Positions 59,303 through 64,000 of a stretch of DNA of 64,000 nucleotides are shown here, piece by piece. The notes under the pieces are model-generated. The model was not told where the DNA came from and did no database searches. It worked only from the letters and a program-made list of their open reading frames with translations. Source of the DNA: Pogonophryne albipinna (lineage: Eukaryota; Chordata; Actinopteri; Perciformes; Artedidraconidae); assembly GCA_028583405.1 (NCBI GenBank), contig CM053246.1, positions 27,638,557-27,702,556 of the forward strand, written 5' to 3'. Numbering within the stretch: position 1 is the first letter of the stretch; every line of letters starts with the position of its first letter. A program made the position numbers and the translations under genes.

Positions 59303-64000
<4,698 letters not shown>

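Overview
The window looks like nuclear DNA of a ray-finned fish, probably a percomorph (the fine placement is inference). Signs are: split vertebrate genes with GT-AG introns, long CA/TG microsatellites, an L2 (Maui-type) LINE with a fish 3' tail, a tRNA-derived SINE, a Tc1 element and many hAT DNA transposons with intact target-site duplications. Three conserved genes are readable: TMEM44 (20475-27005, minus, 9 exons, 401 aa), LSG1 (28144-40763, minus, 14 exons, 644 aa) and FAM43A (42058-43098, plus, one exon, 346 aa). The same order and orientations occur on human 3q29, so the block is conserved synteny. Reading frames stay intact through every splice junction proposed here.

Layout. 1-13.6 kb: no recognisable host coding sequence; a BED-finger hAT (2.58-3.37 kb), then an L2 LINE (4.14-11.69 kb) broken by two insertions that themselves carry further insertions and a 33-bp minisatellite. 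13.69-13.98 kb: an ETS-site promoter and probable non-coding first exon on minus, perhaps of the next syntenic gene (ATP13A3 in human). 14-20.4 kb: mostly unique sequence with one TTAA-flanked MITE. 20.5-27.0 kb: TMEM44, whose 4-kb intron 4 holds a hAT and a second, inverted MITE. 28.1-40.8 kb: LSG1, with a 2.6-kb almost intact hAT in intron 7, a hAT inside the rare U12-type AT-AC intron 10, a SINE in intron 12 and a composite element in intron 2. 42-43.8 kb: FAM43A with TATA box and poly(A) signals. 43.8-64 kb: a gene-poor flank with a Tc1 relic, several hATs, two long CA tracts and one unexplained minus-strand open frame at 47.3-47.8 kb.

Functionally, LSG1 is a cytoplasmic circularly permuted GTPase of 60S ribosome maturation, TMEM44 a multi-pass membrane protein of unclear role, and FAM43A a PID/PTB-domain protein. 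They are neighbours by ancestry, not members of one pathway. The most notable results are a U12-type AT-AC intron in LSG1 that tolerated a transposon, a candidate second U12-type intron in TMEM44, a hAT transposase broken by one in-frame stop, three related hAT lineages with the same subterminal motifs and nnnTAnnn target sites, and a 2.2-kb element with a 6-bp target duplication. I found no evidence of a wholly new functional system.
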